Source: Bacteroidota bacterium
GTDB lineage: Bacteria > Bacteroidota > Bacteroidia > 2-12-FULL-35-15
Assembly: GCA_947469885.1 (NCBI GenBank)
Contig: CANIQT010000008.1
Span: 90,580-154,579 of the forward strand
DNA: 64,000 nucleotides
Direction of reading: 5' to 3'
Every line of letters starts with the position of its first letter. Position 1 is the stretch's first letter. The notes under the pieces were generated by a model. That model was not told where the DNA came from and searched no databases. It saw nothing but the letters and a program-made list of their open reading frames with translations. This document shows, one piece after another, positions 34,628-47,400 of the stretch. The translations under genes were made by a program, and so were the position numbers.

Positions 34628-34635
34628 TACTTTTG
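34628..34635 (+). promoter_or_regulatory. -7 element TACTTTTG upstream of the 34690 gene
   Basis: An exact TAnnTTTG match, 55 nt before the ATG, right after the terminator of the preceding gene. A second near-match (TAACTTTTG) lies 14 nt upstream. Confidence 0.55.
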
Positions 34636-34689
34636 TGGCGCAATAAAGGAAAATCTGTTTCCTATTATTATTATTATAAGATATAACCC

Positions 34690-37293
34690 ATGTATTCACT
34701 AACCAAAATACAACTACTATTATTCGTTTTTATTTTTTTGTTTTTCAATTCAAAAGCCCAGTTTACAGCAGGAAATATTACAGTACTCAAAGTAGGAAAT
34801 GGAACTTCGAGTCCGCTTACAAGTCAAAGTTATGCTGAATATATATCTGAATATTCCACAGCAGGAACATTAATTCAAACTATTTCTATTCCTAATACTA
34901 TTGCAGGAGCAAGAGTAACAGAAAGTGGAAGTGCCACTTCTGATGGTGACCTTAATCTTTCAGGAGATGGAAGGTATCTTACCTTTGCTGGATATGATGC
35001 CGCAGCCGGAACAGCAGGTGTGGTAAGTGCGGCAGGTACTTTAAGAATGATTGCTCAACTAGATAATTCGGGAAGTGTTTCTTTTCCTGTCACTCTTAAC
35101 AGTAGTGCAACCACAGGGTTTTACCAAGGGAATAATATAAGAAGTGTAACTACCAATGATGGCACAGGTTATTATACTTCAGGAACAGGGACTAACGGAG
35201 GAATTAATTATTTTCCGGCAGGAGTTACGGCTGCAACTACTTCCACAACAGGTATTGCACAGTTCAATTCTTCATCAACTAATATGCGGACAGTACGAAT
35301 TTTTAATAATCAATTGTACGGTAATTCTGCATCGGGCTCTTATAAAGACCCGTTCACAATTGGTTCGGGAATTCCAACTTCGGGTTCACAAACTTTTACT
35401 GTCTTAAACAACATGCCCAATAATCATGATGGTTATGGCTTTGTGTTATTTGATAAAAACCGTGATGGTACTCCTGACCTTATGTATATAGCAGATAACA
35501 CTAGTGGCTTGTTAAAATATTTTTTGAATTCTGTTAACGCATGGACAAGCGCAGGAGTTTTAACTAATGGCATTACGGGGATAACAGGGTATTTAGATTG
35601 TTCGAACAATCCTGTGTTGTTTGTTACCACGGCTTCTTCGGGACCTGTGAATAATAAGCTTTATAAATATACTGATGTGAATGCTCCTTCCATTTCTTTA
35701 CCTACTTCTTCATTAGCTCTTTCGGCAACTTTGTTAGCTAGTGCCGGAACAGGCTATATATTCAGAGGTGTAGCCATGGCTCCCACTTTTGGCGATGCAA
35801 CACTTACAGCTGCAACTAACTTATCTGGAAGTTACCGCAACATTTTTATTAATGCAGGAACTGCAACACTCACAGGAAATGTAAATGTTACCGATAGTGT
35901 TTATGTTGCGAGTGGCGCAACACTTGATTGTGGAAATTTTATTATTAAAGGTAAATCGTTTGTACTTGCTTCGGGTGCTTTGTTGAAGATGGGTTCTGCA
36001 AATGGAATAGCAGCTTCAACTGCATCAGGCAATATTCAAACAAGTTGCAGAAATTTTAGTACCGGAGCAAGTTATGAATACGAAGGAAGTACAGCGCAAA
36101 TTAGTGGCGATGGTCTTCCGCAAACTGTTTATAATCTAACGATGAATAATTCCTCAACCGGAGTAACTTTATCTGACAGCGTATTTATTACTAATCAATT
36201 AAATTTAACATCAGGCGTTCTGTATTCAACATCAATAAAATTATTGAGAATGAGTTCCACTTCATCAGTAGCGGGGGTAAGTAATACTTCTTATGTGGAT
36301 GGTCCATTGAAAAAATATGGGAATACTTCTTTTATATTTCCTGTTGGGGATAATGGATATTATTCTCCAGTTACAATGACTTCACCTTCTTTAATATCAG
36401 ATAATTTTACTGCACAGTACTTTGATAATGACCCCAACACCTTATATAATGTTAGTTTGGCAGATGTAACGATTGACCATCTTTCAAGATGTGAATACTG
36501 GATACTTAACCGGACAGGTGGAAGTTCAAATGTGTTTGTAACACTATCATGGGATACTCCCCGCTCCTGTGGTATTGACCAGTTGGCTGATTTACTTGTT
36601 TGCAGATGGGATGGTACAATGTGGAAAGATGAAGGAAATTCTATGATAACAGGTTCAATAGTGAACGGAGAAATAACAAGCGGAACGGGTGTTTCATCCT
36701 TTTCTCCGTTTACATTGGGAAGCAATTCAGGTTTCAATCCTCTGCCAATATCCCTTTTGAGCTTTGAAGCAGTAAACGTTGACAGCGTTGTAAACATTAC
36801 CTGGAGTACAGCAACAGAAACCAATAACGATTATTTTTCTGTGCAACGAAGTGTAGATATGAAAAGTTTTGAATCCATTACTAAAGTGAAAGGAGCCGGA
36901 AACAGTTCGAATATTAATGAGTATAGTTATGTTGATGCTTCTCCTCTCTACGGTACATCGTATTATCGGCTAGAACAAACGGATTACAATGGTGGTTCAA
37001 CTCATAGTGAAATTAAGTCTGTTACAATAAATAAAAGTTTATCTTTTTTAGTTTTTCCAAATCCGGCAACGAATGAAGTAACCATTACTATTCCTGCAAA
37101 TGTTTATGAAAATGTGATTGCAGAAATATATGACGTGTATTGCAAACGTATTTTTCTTAAAAAGTGTTTAATTGAGAATGATGAATCGCTCCTAAAAATA
37201 AATGTATCTGAAATAAAAAACGGAGTTTATTTTATTCGATTGTCTGATAGTGAAAATACAACGCTCTTTGCTCAGAAAATAATTAAGCAATAG
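34690..37293 (+). CDS. T9SS cargo protein with a propeller-like module
   Basis: The 867-residue protein has a signal peptide (LLLFVFIFLFFNSKAQ). Residues about 25-360 form a repetitive beta module (FTAGNITVLKVGNG, LNLSGDGRYLTFAGY, GNNIRSVTTNDGTGYY, NGGINYFPAG, VRIFNNQLYG, FTIGSGIPTSGS, RGVAMAPTF) that reappears inside the 3315-residue protein at 41550-42530. Next come a beta-roll-like stretch (GTATLTGNVNVTDSVYVASGATLDCGNFIIKG) and a ligand-binding-like beta domain (LSWDTPRSCG). Then an FN3-like region precedes the sorting domain (VNITWSTATETNNDYFSVQRS ... YGTSYYRLEQTDYNGG). A T9SS type A domain (FLVFPNPATNEVTITI to GVYFIRL) completes it. The FN3-like/T9SS arrangement is common in Bacteroidota. 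Function unknown, probably surface adhesion or binding. Confidence 0.82.
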   Translation: MYSLTKIQLLLFVFIFLFFNSKAQFTAGNITVLKVGNGTSSPLTSQSYAEYISEYSTAGTLIQTISIPNTIAGARVTESGSATSDGDLNLSGDGRYLTFAGYDAAAGTAGVVSAAGTLRMIAQLDNSGSVSFPVTLNSSATTGFYQGNNIRSVTTNDGTGYYTSGTGTNGGINYFPAGVTAATTSTTGIAQFNSSSTNMRTVRIFNNQLYGNSASGSYKDPFTIGSGIPTSGSQTFTVLNNMPNNHDGYGFVLFDKNRDGTPDLMYIADNTSGLLKYFLNSVNAWTSAGVLTNGITGITGYLDCSNNPVLFVTTASSGPVNNKLYKYTDVNAPSISLPTSSLALSATLLASAGTGYIFRGVAMAPTFGDATLTAATNLSGSYRNIFINAGTATLTGNVNVTDSVYVASGATLDCGNFIIKGKSFVLASGALLKMGSANGIAASTASGNIQTSCRNFSTGASYEYEGSTAQISGDGLPQTVYNLTMNNSSTGVTLSDSVFITNQLNLTSGVLYSTSIKLLRMSSTSSVAGVSNTSYVDGPLKKYGNTSFIFPVGDNGYYSPVTMTSPSLISDNFTAQYFDNDPNTLYNVSLADVTIDHLSRCEYWILNRTGGSSNVFVTLSWDTPRSCGIDQLADLLVCRWDGTMWKDEGNSMITGSIVNGEITSGTGVSSFSPFTLGSNSGFNPLPISLLSFEAVNVDSVVNITWSTATETNNDYFSVQRSVDMKSFESITKVKGAGNSSNINEYSYVDASPLYGTSYYRLEQTDYNGGSTHSEIKSVTINKSLSFLVFPNPATNEVTITIPANVYENVIAEIYDVYCKRIFLKKCLIENDESLLKINVSEIKNGVYFIRLSDSENTTLFAQKIIKQ

Positions 37294-37516
37294 TAGAATA
37301 GAATTGAAAAGTAATTATATAAACACAAAAATCTTGAAAACATTAATAGTTGATTAGGTATTACCAACAACAAAAATACTCAACCAACTATTTCTTTACC
37401 TTGATTTTTCGTTTACTTAATTATATCAACACTGTTTATTTTCATTCACTCGATTATTATATCACTTATTAATTTTTTAATAAACTACTGATAATACTTA
37501 CATGATATAAAGCCTC
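37294..37516. other. Intergenic gap after the 34690 gene
   Basis: The only structure seen is an imperfect inverted repeat at 37347-37392 (TAGTTGATTAGGTATT against AATACTCAACCAACTA), which may act as a terminator although it lacks a T-run. Otherwise AT-rich with no gene. Confidence 0.4.
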
Positions 37517-37524
37517 TACTTTTG
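37517..37524 (+). promoter_or_regulatory. -7 element TACTTTTG of an orphan transcription unit
   Basis: An exact TAnnTTTG match; transcription would begin near 37530 and run into the perfect terminator at 37876. No convincing -33 TTG. Confidence 0.5.
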
Positions 37525-37630
37525 TCCTGCTTTGTTACAATGGTTAGTAAAAAGGATACCGATAGTTAAAAATCCTTTGTGTTGAAAAGATACAAAGGGA
37601 ATCGGGGTTCTTTTAAAAAATAAAAATAAA

Positions 37631-37750
37631 ATGAAAATCAAAACAATTCTATTCTGGATCAAAATAAAATTTTTCGGAATGTTTCGGGCGCATAAATCGC
37701 TCCGAAAAACGATAGAAAAGTATTATGATGATGATCATTTTTTTATCTGA
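37631..37750 (+). CDS. Small basic protein (39 residues) or small-RNA unit
   Basis: An ATG at 37631 in an AAATAAAATG context opens 39 codons. The start is hydrophobic and basic (MKIKTILFWIKIKFFGMF), the middle very basic (RAHKSLRKTIEK), and the end acidic and aromatic (YYDDDHFFI). It sits alone between a promoter element and a perfect terminator, with more than 300 nt to the nearest genes. It could be a small membrane-active peptide, for example a toxin-like or regulatory peptide, or the transcript itself may be a regulatory RNA. No antitoxin-like gene is adjacent. Too short for family assignment. Confidence 0.4.
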   Translation: MKIKTILFWIKIKFFGMFRAHKSLRKTIEKYYDDDHFFI

Positions 37751-37875
37751 AGAAATAAAAACGCAATTTGATTAATTATAATATCAACTAAAAAACAGGA
37801 CAAAGGGAAATAACGATTCTGTGGACCCAAACACCGAAAGCTTATTACACAAAATTTTATAACGCCTAGTTTTAC

Positions 37876-37908
37876 CCGCTGAATTTTAAAAATTCAGCGG
37901 TTTTTTTT
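37876..37908 (+). terminator. Perfect 12-bp-stem terminator
   Basis: CCGCTGAATTTT, one base, then its exact complement and eight T. It lies 125 nt after the 39-codon ORF and over 560 nt before the next gene. Confidence 0.9.
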
Positions 37909-38474
37909 AATAATGGGTTGTGCTATATTTCCTGTGGAATGGAAAATGATACGCAAATGAAAATTAATTTTTTATTTAATCATAATTCAAAAGATATTAA
38001 TCTGCCTACAAATTACTTTGCCAACAAGACATCTTGTAGAACACTATTTCTATGTACAAATGTGTTTAAGTTTTTTTCTATTCCTTTCTGAAAAAATAAT
38101 TCATGAACAAAAAAAATGTTTTGACTAAAAGAAAACATTTTCATTGTTCAAATAAATTAATTTGATCTGGTTATTTATTTATTTATTGCAACATGCTTCA
38201 AATCAATCAAAGAGAACGATGTGCTTAACATTAAAAATATTTAGAGAACTATTTCTTTACACGCAATTTTCTTTGAGGTAATTAATTCGATACAGTTAAT
38301 TTTCTTTTCACATAAAAAAGCTCCTGCTTAATAATTATTACATAATCTATTCGTAATACCTGCAATACTATTTTGAGTGACTTTTGTACCGAAATAAAAT
38401 TGAAAATATCATCACTAAAAAATAAATAAATAAATCCTAACAATTAACTAATCCAAAAAACAAAACAAAAAACT
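37909..38474. other. Long AT-rich leader region upstream of the giant gene
   Basis: No gene seen. A hairpin at about 38105-38149 (GAACAA...AAATGTTTT with AAAACATTT...TTGTTC) is the main structure. GACTTTTG at 38379-38386, one mismatch from TAnnTTTG, is the best promoter candidate and would give a leader of about 80 nt rich in A, ending in AAACAAAACAAAAAACTATG. Confidence 0.4.
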
Positions 38475-41400
38475 ATGAAAAAAATCACACAAAAAATTAT
38501 TGGAGTACTGCTTGCAGTACTCAGTTGTATTCCACTGTTGAATGCACAAAATGTAACACAAAGTGGATTTACATCCATCACCACACCACTCTACATGTCG
38601 AGTGGAACTTCAACTCGATTGCCGGTAATGTTCAGGGCAACAGTAAGTGGGTTAACAGCCAATACCACTTACAGGTATTTTGTGCAGGCTGTAACCAATT
38701 CTGCTGCAAATGGCGGTTCTGTTGATTTTGGTGGTACCAATTCAGGCGCAGGAAATCCTTTATTGATTAATGTGTCTGGGACAACCTACACTTATTCAAC
38801 AGGTGCATCATTGACATCTGCAGGAAATTTTGAGACATTTACTTCTGATGCAACTGGTAGTTATACCGGATGGTTTGGATTTGTAAACACTGGTAGCGGA
38901 CGATTTAATGCTGGTAATTTAGTTTACCCATGTATTACTATTGGAAACGGTACAACAGGTACACCAGTGCTTTTCAGACGTGCTTTGGATGTGAATATAA
39001 TTCCACTTGCTTATAGTACAAGTGCAGGAGCATCAAACGGAACATTTTTACAGGAAATTTCTTCGAGTGCTTCACAAAAGAATCTTACTTGTGTTTATGA
39101 TAACATAGCAGGAACTGGAAGACCATTATATATAGCTCCGATAGAAAATACAGGTGTAACTATTGCAAGTGTTACTCCGGGATACACTACCTCATCAGGT
39201 GGATGGAATGCAATTATTCCTAATAATAACGCAAACGGAGTTAAAAGAATTGAACAAAGAAGTGTTGTAAATGGAACTATAGTAGGATGTGCAGCAACAG
39301 ATGCTGATGGAATCTGGGCTACAGGCTCAGTAAATACTGTGAATCCAAATGGAGGTACAACTCCAAGAGTAATTAGTTCTGTTGATGCTTCGCTTGACCC
39401 TTCTTATGTTTTTCCATCTGTTTCTTTACCAACTAGTAATTCACCAATTTGTGCTTATAGTCCTTTAACTCTTAATGCAACTGCAACCGGAACACCTGCA
39501 GTTACCTTGTCATGGTCAGGAACCGGAACTTTCGATTCCAATACTATCAATAATCCAATTGTTACAGGTGCAGCAACCGGAAACTATATATTAACTGCAA
39601 CCAATGTTTGCGGCTCTGCATCAAATAGTTTGTCAGTAACAGTTAACCAGGCTCAAAATGTTACTGCAAGTGATGTAACAGGATGTAACGGAAATCCTAT
39701 CATTTTATCTGGTTTGCCAGCAGGTGGAACATATAGTATTGCCAATCCATACACAGGTCCAAATACTACTTACACTTATTCTTATACAGATGGTAATGGT
39801 TGTTCGGCTACATCAGTACCAGCAAATGCAACAAATAATTCTGCACCTGCTCAACCGGCAGCTTTTACAACAAAGTCAACTTTTGTATATCTTGGACAAA
39901 TGGGAGTTCTTTATACCGTTCCTTTTGTAGTAGGTATTACTTATAACTGGACCTATTCAGGAACAGGAGCTACCATCAATGGTTCAGGCAACAGTGTTAC
40001 TATTGACTATTCATCCACTGCCACCAATGGAACTTTAAGTGTAACTGCAACAAGCAGTGGTTGTACAAGTACAGCAAGAACACTTGCTATTGTTCTTAAT
40101 GCACCTATTACTATCGATGCTACCAACTTTGATTATTCATTTGTAACAGTAGGTTGCAACCGAGTTGATTATCTTGATACTGCAATAACAACTGGCGACC
40201 CTGATTTTGCATGTGGAAAAAGCACTGCGAATGTTTACCAGTTGAAACGTTTGTTCACCGAAATTTCTCACCTTAATCCATTACCACATTTCTTAATTAT
40301 GACAGGAGATATTGTAATGGGATATTTAACTCCATCCACTCCTGATACAACAGAATTAGCAAAACAATTAACTGCATGGAGAGCAATCTACGAAAGTCAT
40401 CCACTATCATCAATGGGAATTACATTAATTGCTGTACCTGGAAATCACGAAACACAGGATAAAGCAGCAGGAAAACATTCATTTGTAGCAGCAGAAAATA
40501 TTTTTACACGAATTATGGCGCCTTATATACATGGAAGTAATGGTCCTGGAATAGGCGGTCCTGATGGATTAGCAACAGACCAAAGTAAATTAACTTATTC
40601 TTTCGATTACGGAGGAGACCATTACCTGATGATTGATACTGACCCAACAGGTCAGGATAATAAGACTCCTTACCATTGGATTGCAAGTGATTTGCAAGCA
40701 GCAAGAGCAAATCATGCTCGTCATATTTTTGCATTTGGTCACAAGCCTGCTTACTCTTCTCCATTTACCCCAGCTGGTGGATTGGATGCAGCTAGTACTT
40801 TAAACCAAAGAGACAGTTTGTGGAAATATTTTGAAATGTATAATGTAGAAGCAATGTTCTCTGCCCATGAACATCTTTGGGACAGTATCCATCCTCATGC
40901 CGGCAAGTCATGGCAGGTGATAAACGGAGACGGTGGTACACGTGTAGAGCCTATTTGGGTTGGGGCAGGAAGACAGTATTATGGTTATACTATTGTAAAT
41001 CTTTATACCAACAGAACTGTAAACGTAATGGGAATCGGAAGAAATACAGCTATGTCGCCTACAGTAGGAACATCTTACCCTATTAACGAAGATATTAATC
41101 CAAGTACGGTACGAAATAATTTCTTTATCTGTTTAACTACCACATCCACTTCAACGGTTTCTGCATGTAACAGTTATTTCTTTGGAAACACAACTTATAC
41201 TGTTTCCGGAACATATACTTATACAACTACTAATGCTTCGGGTTGTGATAGTGTAGCAACATTAAATCTAACAATAAACACCATTCCAAATCAACCTTCT
41301 TCATTTACAATAGCACCTCCTTTTATTTATCCGGGACAGAATGGTGTAGTTTATACAGTTCCTAATGATGGAAATGCAACTTCTTATACATGGGCATATA

Positions 41401-44400
41401 GCGGCAACGGAGCAACCATTAACGGAACAGGAAACAGTGTTACTATTGATTTCTCTTCATCTGCAACAGCAGGAACGTTAAGTGTAACAGCTAATACAAT
41501 CTGTGGTTCGAGTCCGGCAACAACAATAAACATTGGACTTAACCCTCCAAGTTTTGCTGCCGGAAATTTAGTGGTATTACAAACCTCTACAACAGTAAAC
41601 AAATCGTCTTCACCAATTACTTTGAAAGAGTTTACCACTACAGGAACTCCGGGAATGATTGTATCTATCCCATCCGCGAACAACAATAACTACCCTTTCC
41701 AGACATCTGGAATTTACGGAGGTTCAGAAGGATTTCTTTCAACTTCAGCCGATGGTAAAAAATTAATGTTAGGTGGATATGCAACATCACAATCTTTTGC
41801 TGATATTACTGCTACTACCGCTGCTGCCGTTACACGTGCAGTAGGTACAGTTAATCAGGCTGGATTCTTTTCTCAGGTAGCTACCAGCAATACTTTTTTT
41901 AATGGAAATGATATTCGCGGAGCAATTTCTGACGGTACTAATTACTGGGCTTCCGGAGCTTCTGTAAATAATGTGGATGGAATAAATTATTTCGGACCAG
42001 GTACACAAGCAGGATTGGCTACTGGAGCAATACCACCAAAAGCTTATGGTTTGAGAATATTCAATGGTAACATTTATTATGCAACTCAAAAGGGAGGACC
42101 AAATAATACTGTATCTAATTTAGGTATTTTCCAATTAGGTACAGGGTTGCCAACAAGCGGTACTGTTTCAGTTTCACAGGTAATTGGAACTGGTTCAGTG
42201 GTTCTTCCTGAAGATTTTTCTTTTAACCCTGCAGGAGATGTTTGTTATATCGCATCCAATCTAACAACTGCTAATGGTGGTGTAAGAAAATATACCAAAT
42301 CAGGGGCAGTTTGGAGTTATGCTTATACATTAGGAACGGCAACACAAGGTGCTTATGGATTAGTGGTAGATTATACAGGAGCTAATCCTGTAATTTATGC
42401 AACCACATTTGAAACAGGAGGAAACCGTGTAATAAAAATTACTGACACTGGTGCAGGCTCTGTAGCTACAACTTTAGTTCCTGTTGTTGCAAACGTATAT
42501 AATAAAGGTATTTCGTTTGCACCGGTTGATGCTGGAACACCAACCGTAAATCTAAACATATCTACCAACGCAGGTACCGAAGCTGCTACAACAGTTGTAA
42601 CTGTTACAGCAGTGGCTTCTTCTCCGGTTTCCGGAGACCAGGCAGTTGCTCTTGGTGTTTCAGGAACTGGAATTACTACCGGAGATTTTACACTTTCTAA
42701 TTCTAACATCACCATTCCAAATGGTGCAACTTCAGCTTCTGTAACATTTACAGTGGTTGATGATATTGCTTTTGAACCAACAGAGGTTGCGACAATAACT
42801 ATTAGTGGTCCATCGTCAGGTCTTGTTTTGGGAACTACATCCTCCCAAACAGTTTCGATAGCTGACAATGATAATACCGCACCAACCATATCAATGAATG
42901 TATCAACAACATCTGATTTTATTGACGGAGGTGTTGCAGTTTCACCAACCAGTCCTTATACATTAAGTGGTGTAATAACAGATATTACAGACCCAGCAAG
43001 TACATTAGGAATTGATTTTGCTGTTAATGATAATGAAACAGGAGCAGCAAGTTTAACTGTAACTGCTACAAGCAGCAATACTACTGCGGTACCAAATGCC
43101 AATGTGGTGATTACAGGAACAGGAGGCGTTAGAAATGTAAAAATTACTCCTGCAACAGTTGGATATTCTAATATTACAATTTCTGTAAGTGATGGTGTAA
43201 ACACTACTACTTATGTTGTTGCTTACGGTGCTTCGGCTCGTACTCCGGATATTATTGCAGCAAATACAGTATGGCATACAGGCATGTCGGATGCATCGGA
43301 TGCAATAGCAATTGATGATAATTATTATATAACAGGTGATGACGAATTTGATTATCTGAATGTATATTCACGTTCGGGTTCAGGATTACCAGCTTTATCT
43401 TACGATTTCTCTTCTTATTTAGCATTACCAGACCCGGGTCATCCTGAGGCAGATATTGAAGCTGCAACAAGAAGTACTACCGCATCTAACAAAATGTATT
43501 GGGCAGGTTCAATGAGTAATGGTTCTGCACCATTTAATAATAAACCAAACCGTGACCGTTTGTTTGCTACTACTATAACCGGAACAGGAGCATCCACAGC
43601 GTTTACTTTTGGTGGTTATGTGAATGTAAGAGCAGCATTACTTGCATGGGGAGATGCTAACGGATATGCGTTCACTGCTTCATCTCAACCGGGAGTTGAT
43701 TCAAAATCTACAAGTGGATATGCTTTAGAAGGAATGGTTTTCGGACCGGATAACACTACATTATATTTAGGAATGAGAGCACCATTGGTACCTACTGCAA
43801 CCCGTACCAATGCAGTTATTGCACCTATTCTTAATTTTGAAGCATGGTTTAACAATGGTAATCCATCAGGAGCACCAACATTCGGTTCACCAATCGAATT
43901 GAATTTAAACATGAGAGGAATTCGTGATATTCAAAGACTATCAAACGGAACATACATTATTGTTGCAGGAGATGCAGGTGAAGGTTTGCCGGGAGATTTA
44001 TATAAATGGACAGGATACCCTTCAGATGCACCGGTTTTAGTACCAAGTGCAGCATCAGGAGTTTTGAAAATGGAAGGTTTAATACCGGTAAACAATGGTG
44101 GTCAATTATCATTAACACAACTTCAGGTTGTTACTGATGGTGGAGATGTGGTACTTTACAACGATGGTTTTGAAGCAAAAGATTTAGGAGCGTCACTTAG
44201 AAAATTCCGTTCTGATATTTTAACCGGCTTAGACCTTAATATATGTACAGGATTTGCTGCAACAGTTTCTCCTGCCGGAGCAACTACTTTCTGCTCTGGT
44301 GACTCGGTTTCACTTAATGCAACAGCAGGAAATAATAATAATACCTATTTATGGTCAACAGGAGAAACCACACAGGCTATTACTGCTTCAACAACAAGCA

Positions 44401-47400
44401 CCTATTCGGTAACTGTAACAAATACTAATTCAGGATGTGTTGCAACTGCAACACAAAACGTAACGGCAATTACTGTTACCGCAACAGCCACAGCAGGTAT
44501 AGTACCTTGCAGCGGAGGAACAACTACTGTAGTAGTAGGAGCAACAGGTGGAACTTCTCCTTACACCGGAACAGGAACATTTACAGTAAGTGCAGGAACG
44601 GTTAGTTATACAGTTACCGATGCTAATGGATGTAGTGCTTCAACAAGTACAACAGTAACAACAGCAACAGATATAACCTCCCCAACCATTTATCTACAAA
44701 ACGGAGCAATGCTTGCTGGAGTAACCGGAGCAAACAGTTCACAAACACCTTTCCTTTTGCCAACAAGAACAGGAGCACAATTCAAATCAATTATTTCTGC
44801 AAACAATACAGTAGGCGGATACAAAATGAGTGGAATACCTGATGGATTAGGTGCATTTGATAATAACGATGGAACATTTACAGTATTAATGAATCACGAA
44901 TTGCAAAATACAGTAGGTGCGGTAAGAGCACACGGTTCAATAGGAGCTTTTGTTTCAAAATGGGTAATCAATAAAAATGACCTTTCTGTTGTAAGCGGAA
45001 GTGATTTGATGACCACCTTAAATTTATGGAACGGTTCGGCTTTTGTAACTCAAACTGCAGCATTAACCCGTTTTTGCTCTGCTGACTTGCCCGTTCAATC
45101 TGCTTTTTACAATAGTGCAACGCAATTAGGAACACAAGAAAAGTTATTTATGAACGGAGAAGAAAGTGGAACAGAAGGACGTGCATTTGCTCACATCGTA
45201 ACCGGACCTAATGCAGGAACATCTTATCAATTGCCAAAGCTTGGTAAAATGGCGTATGAAAATGCAGTTGCAAATCCTGCTACAGGTGATAAAACAGTAG
45301 TAGGATGTACTGATGATGGAACAGGCGGACAGGTATATTTCTATATAGGAAACAAAACAAATACAGGAACTGAAATAGATAAAGCAGGTTTGAATAATGG
45401 AATTCAGTATGGTGTTAAAGTTACAGGTTTCGCAATAGAAAGAGTGAACAGCACTACTCTTAATGCTGCACCTGCGGCAGGAACTCATTTCGACCTTGTA
45501 AGTATGGGTGATGTTTCTGGTATAACAGGTGCTGTATTTAATACAAATAGTAATACAGCAGTAATTACCCAATTCTCTCGTCCTGAAGATGGTGCTTGGG
45601 ACCCTTCGAACCCATCTGACTTTTATTTTGTAACTACTGACCAACTTGACCAGGTAATGGACGGAGTTGGTTCACAAATAGGTCGTTCAAAATTATGGAA
45701 ACTTCACTTTACCAACATTGCAACACCTGAAATAGGTGGTGATATTACTGCTATGCTTGATGGAACAGAAGGTCAGGTAATGCTTGACAACCTTGGCATT
45801 GATAATTTCGGACATATAATAATGCAAGAAGATGTGGGCAATGCAGCACACAATGGTAAGATATGGCAATACACTATTGCAACAGATGTGTTGACCATGG
45901 TAGGCAAACACGACCCTGCACGCTTTGGAAACATTGGAGTTCCTGCAACACCACCATTCAATGCTGATGAAGAATCTTCAGGAGCCATTGATGTGTCTTC
46001 TATATTAGGACCAGGTATGTGGTTAATGGATGACCAGGCACACTCTGCAACAGGTATGCCGTCAGATGTAGCAGAAAACGGACAATTGTTTGCTTTCTTC
46101 AACCCTGATTCGTATGGAAACAGTTCAGCAAAAGATACAGTATTTGCAACAACAAATACAGCTTGTACAGCAACCGGAGTTAATTTAGGAACTCCTGCAA
46201 CTGCTGATAATTGTACTGTTGCAAGTGTAATAAACGATGCACCTGCCGCTTTTCCGGTTGGAACTACCAATGTAACATGGACGGTAACAGATGGAAATGC
46301 AAACACAGCAACAAGTACTCAATATGTAATAGTAACTGATGCAACAGCACCGGTAGCTGATGTTGCTTCATTGCAAGTAATTACCGACCAGTGTTCTGTT
46401 ACAGTAACACCTCCAACAGCAACTGATAACTGTGCAGGAAGTATTTCTGCAACCACTACTGATGCAACTTCTTATTCAACTCAAGGAACCTATACAATAC
46501 ACTGGACATACACCGATGGACACGGAAATAATGCAACACAAAATCAAACGGTAACTGTATTGGATAACACTGCACCAATCATTGCAGCACCTGCAGATGT
46601 AACCATGTGTAGTTTAACTTCGGGAGTTACAGTTGCGTTAGGAACACCAACAGTTAGTGACAATTGCGGAACAGTAACTTTCACTAATGATGCTCCTGCT
46701 ACTTTCCAATTTGGAACTACTATGGTAACATGGACAGCAAACGATGGACATGGAAATACTTCTACAGCAACACAAAATGTAACCATCAGCCAAACACCGG
46801 TTGGTTCTGCATCTCCTGTTGTAATATGTAATGGTGCTCCGGCAAACATTGCGCTTAACTCAACTGTTGCAGGAACTACATTTACATGGACTGCAGCCCT
46901 TACTGTTGGCGGTGTTATAGGATATAACAATTGCAACGGACCTTGTGGAACTTCTATTTCAGACGTTCTTACTAACACAGGTAATGTTCATGGAGTTGTT
47001 CAATACACCGTTACTCCACTATTTGCTACCTGTTCAGGAACTCCATTTACAGTTGATGTAACCATAGGCACTGCACCTGCAACACCTGTAATTTCGGGAC
47101 CAGCAGTAATTTGCGGATTAGCTTCAGCAATTTACACTGTTGCTGCGGTACCAGAAGCAACCAACTATACCTGGACTGTACCAACAGGAGTAACCGGAAT
47201 GACCATCACATCAGGACAAGGAACAACTGCACTACATGTTAATATTTCTGCAGGAACAGTTATTGGAAATGTAACATGTGTTGCTTCTAACAGTTGCGGA
47301 AGCAGTTCAATGGCATCATTGGCAGTGACCAAAAAACCAGGACTACCGGGTGCTATCACCGGTCCTACTTCAGTTTGTGGACAAACTACAGCAACTTACT

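Noticed and set aside
42395..42889. Antisense frame of 164 codons inside the giant T9SS gene
   Set aside because: The sense strand has strong domain evidence; repeated GGA/ACA/GCA codons keep the antisense frame open by composition. The same applies to the minus-strand frames at 45144-45644, 45773-46306 and 46544-46978.
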